Source: Solirubrobacteraceae bacterium
Lineage (GTDB): Bacteria; Actinomycetota; Thermoleophilia; Solirubrobacterales; Solirubrobacteraceae
DNA length: 8,571 nt
Reading direction: 5' to 3'
NCBI GenBank assembly: GCA_030038955.1
Contig: JASHQV010000004.1
Span: 1 to 8,571 of the forward strand
Below are positions 6,785-8,571 of this stretch, piece by piece (positions within the stretch are counted from its first letter, which is position 1; each line of letters starts with the position of its first letter). Both the position numbers and the translations under genes were made by a program. The notes beneath the pieces are model-generated. The model worked only from the letters and a program-made list of their open reading frames with translations. It had not been told where the DNA came from and made no database searches.

Positions 6785-7767
6785 CAAGCCTCGAGGTGCG
6801 AACGCAGCGACTCCAGCGTGAGCCCAATGCTCCGCTCCTCGATCACCGCAAGAAGCGCCACCGCTGCCGCGGCATCCTGAACGCCCAGCCCCACTGAGTT
6901 GAAGAACACGATCTCCTCCTCGCCGCGGCGGACGGGCCCGCCGGAGATCAGTTCGCCGATCGCGACAATATGTGCATCGCCGCAGCGCTTCGCCCAGCGG
7001 ATGACCGGTCCCGCGGTTGCCAAGGCCACCGGCGGATGGTCGGCCACGACCAGCGTCGTGCGATCAAGGAGCTCGTCATCGACCTCGCAGCGGTCGGGAC
7101 GGAATGAGCCCATGCTGATCACCAGCGCTCCCGGCTCAACCTCGCGTCCAGGGAACACGGGGGTGTGACTGTTGGTCACCGCGACAACGATGTCGGCGGT
7201 GCGCAATGCGTCGGTGGGAGAGCTCGCCTGACGTGTGTCGACCCCGACCGCCGTCTGGATGCGCTGCGCCGCCGCTGCGCGATGCGCTGCCGTCGGGCTC
7301 CACACCGCTACCGAAGCGAGATCGCGCACCCGGGAGATTGCCTGCGCACACGCATCGGCTTGCGGGCCGCTGCCGAACAGCGCTAGGTGCCGTGCCTCGC
7401 GAAGCGCGAGATGCTCCGCCGCCACGGCCGCGGCGGCCGCGGTGCGGATCAGCGTGAACGCTACCCCTTCGAGCACGGCTCGCACGAGACCGGTCTCGGC
7501 ATCCGTGAGCACGATGATCGCATCCAGCTCCGGAAGCCCGCGGCGGTGGTTCTCGATACCTCCAACGCAGGCGACGCGCACACAGGCGGGGCCTTGCATC
7601 GAGGCGCGGGCGCCGTAGGCGAACACGGTCGGAACGGTGCCGTCACCGTCGAGGAACAGCCTCGGCGACAGCTCCGCCTGGCCGGCAGCCAGAGCGCGGA
7701 ATGCGTCGAGCTGGGAGGCGAACGCGAGGTCGAGGTCGAACGCCGCCGCCACCTGCTCGTCGAGCAC
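6784..7767 (-). CDS. Ornithine cyclodeaminase / mu-crystallin family protein
   Basis: 327 residues, the usual family length, from a GTG at 7767-7765 chosen because GAGGT lies 8 bases upstream and VLDEQ... matches the family N-terminus. Seen: SPR at 34-36, GLPELDAIIVLTDAETG at about 77-93, FTLIRTAAAAAVAAEHLAL at about 104-122, the Rossmann loop GSGPQA at 132-137 and the C-terminal FNSVGLGVQDAAAA at about 289-302. The family includes ornithine cyclodeaminase, alanine dehydrogenase, ketimine reductase and opine-type synthases, all using NAD(P). Two points argue against true ornithine cyclodeaminase: the conserved active-site Lys of the gvKv motif is Arg64, and the SDxPGKxELD motif that carries the catalytic Asp reads GSFRPDRCEVD (220-230), closer to mu-crystallin. 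The gene starts 23 bp after the MetE-like stop and is probably co-transcribed with it and with the RibBA-like gene. Substrate unknown; an imine reductase or amino-acid dehydrogenase role is plausible. Confidence 0.87.
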   Translation of the reverse strand: MLDEQVAAAFDLDLAFASQLDAFRALAAGQAELSPRLFLDGDGTVPTVFAYGARASMQGPACVRVACVGGIENHRRGLPELDAIIVLTDAETGLVRAVLEGVAFTLIRTAAAAAVAAEHLALREARHLALFGSGPQADACAQAISRVRDLASVAVWSPTAAHRAAAAQRIQTAVGVDTRQASSPTDALRTADIVVAVTNSHTPVFPGREVEPGALVISMGSFRPDRCEVDDELLDRTTLVVADHPPVALATAGPVIRWAKRCGDAHIVAIGELISGGPVRRGEEEIVFFNSVGLGVQDAAAAVALLAVIEERSIGLTLESLRSHLEA

Positions 7768-7774
7768 GATCCGG

Positions 7775-7779
7775 ACCTC
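7775..7779 (-). promoter_or_regulatory. Shine-Dalgarno deciding the cyclodeaminase-family start
   Basis: On the minus strand GAGGT lies 8 bases before the GTG at 7767. It selects this start over the longer open frame, which would run about 126 bases back into the MetE-like gene and add residues that do not look like the family. Confidence 0.6.
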
Positions 7780-7790
7780 GGGTAGCGTGG

Positions 7791-8571
7791 CTACCCCCAG
7801 ACGTCCCGAGCCACTTCGAGCATCAGCTCGAGCTTGCGCCACTGATCCTCCTGGCTCAGCACGTTGCCACGGATCGTCGAGGCAAAGCCGCACTGCGGGC
7901 TGAGCGCGAGCCGTTCGAGCGGGACGTAGCGCGCTGCCTCGCCGATCCGCCGCTTCAGATCGTCCGCCGATTCCAGCACAGGCGACTTGGAGGAGATCAA
8001 CCCCAGCACCACCACCTTGTCAGCGGGCACGAACCGTAGCGGCTCAAAAGCGCCCGAGCGCTCGCTGTCGTACTCGAGCAGGAAGCGGTCGTGGGCCAGG
8101 GTCGTGAACGCCTGCTCGGCGATCCGCTCGTAACCGCCGCGACGATGCCAGGTGCTCTGGCGGTTGCCGCGGCACAGGTGGATGCCGGTTGTGACGGTGT
8201 CGACGCTGAGGGCGACCGCGTTGTCGGCGTCGATCGCCCGGGTCAGGCTCTGCTCCTGGGACTCGCCGTGCGCCTCGGCTTGCGCCCGCGCGCTGTCGTC
8301 GACCCATAGGGTGTAGTTGGGCGCGTCCACCTGCACGTAGCGGCAGCCGGCGTGCACGAGCTCGCTCAGCATCTGCCGCTGTACGGCAACGACGTCCTCC
8401 AGCAACTCCCCGGCGCTGTCGTAGGGACCCAATGATCCGGCGATCAGGCAGTCACGGAGAACGAGATCGCCGCTCAGCAACGTGGCCTTGACTGGGAGCG
8501 AGGTGAGCGAGTAGGCGAAGCGGAACTCCTGGAGCGGGCGGTTGCGAAGCAAGCGCAACCGTTCGGTGACG
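7791..8571 (-). CDS. MetE-like zinc methyltransferase paralogue, N-terminus cut by the window edge
   Basis: About 260 C-terminal residues are visible. The frame stays open to base 8571 (upstream codons read V-T-E-R), and the residues align with the middle of the complete paralogue at 3889-5067, so the start lies outside the window and the TTG at 8558 is internal. The zinc set is kept: His and Cys in GIHLCRGN, Glu in FLLEYDSE and Cys in SPQCGFAS. The final block is clearly paralogous, with 24 of 38 positions identical by eye to the other copy (QCGFAST, QWRKL, VWG). The Asp-Pro region reads QVDAPNY against QMDWPSY, so the substrate pocket probably differs. It is followed 23 bp later by the cyclodeaminase-family gene and likely heads or belongs to that operon. 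Same fold and chemistry class as its paralogue; methyl or alkyl donor and thiol acceptor unknown. Confidence 0.85.
   Translation of the reverse strand, partial: VTERLRLLRNRPLQEFRFAYSLTSLPVKATLLSGDLVLRDCLIAGSLGPYDSAGELLEDVVAVQRQMLSELVHAGCRYVQVDAPNYTLWVDDSARAQAEAHGESQEQSLTRAIDADNAVALSVDTVTTGIHLCRGNRQSTWHRRGGYERIAEQAFTTLAHDRFLLEYDSERSGAFEPLRFVPADKVVVLGLISSKSPVLESADDLKRRIGEAARYVPLERLALSPQCGFASTIRGNVLSQEDQWRKLELMLEVARDVWG

Noticed and set aside
7768..7893. Upstream extension of the cyclodeaminase-family frame
   Set aside because: It overlaps the conserved end of the MetE-like gene and does not resemble the family; the GTG at 7767 has a Shine-Dalgarno and the right N-terminus.

Overview
The window is GC-rich DNA with dense, mostly minus-strand genes, strong G/C preference at third codon positions, and GTG and TTG starts beside ATG. 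This fits a soil-type actinobacterium. A Thermoleophilia/Solirubrobacterales-like lineage is possible, but that is a guess from codon style and gene content. No rRNA, tRNA, CRISPR array, insertion sequence or phage gene is visible.

Layout, read in the direction of transcription. Unit 1 (minus strand, entering from the right edge) holds a truncated zinc-type MetE-like methyltransferase (7791-8571), an ornithine cyclodeaminase/mu-crystallin family protein (6784-7767) and a RibBA-like protein (5661 to about 6743). A 193-bp gap (5468-5660) follows, with two strong hairpins near the RibBA-like stop codon. A small plus-strand gene (5153-5467) converges on that gap. It shares an 85-bp divergent promoter region with unit 2 (minus strand): a second, complete MetE-like paralogue (3889-5067), then hyuA (1799-3871) and hyuB (48-1802), which overlap by 4 bp (ATGA).

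How the genes may work together (inference): HyuA/HyuB form the two-subunit ATP-dependent enzyme of the hydantoinase/oxoprolinase/acetone carboxylase superfamily, which opens cyclic amides or carboxylates ketones. The MetE-like proteins keep the full His/Cys/Glu/Cys zinc site and probably move methyl or alkyl groups on thiols. The cyclodeaminase-family protein is an NAD(P)-fold enzyme that probably acts on an imine or amino acid. The RibBA-like protein resembles the bifunctional riboflavin enzyme but has lost key catalytic residues in both halves, so it is unlikely to make riboflavin precursors. Together they suggest a small-molecule pathway, most simply breakdown or remodelling of an N-containing, possibly methylated, heterocycle. 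The substrate cannot be read from the sequence.

The item most worth follow-up is the RibBA-like protein: both recalled Mg ligands of the dihydroxybutanone-phosphate synthase half are gone, and about 21 residues of the GTP cyclohydrolase II active site are missing, while the three zinc cysteines are kept.
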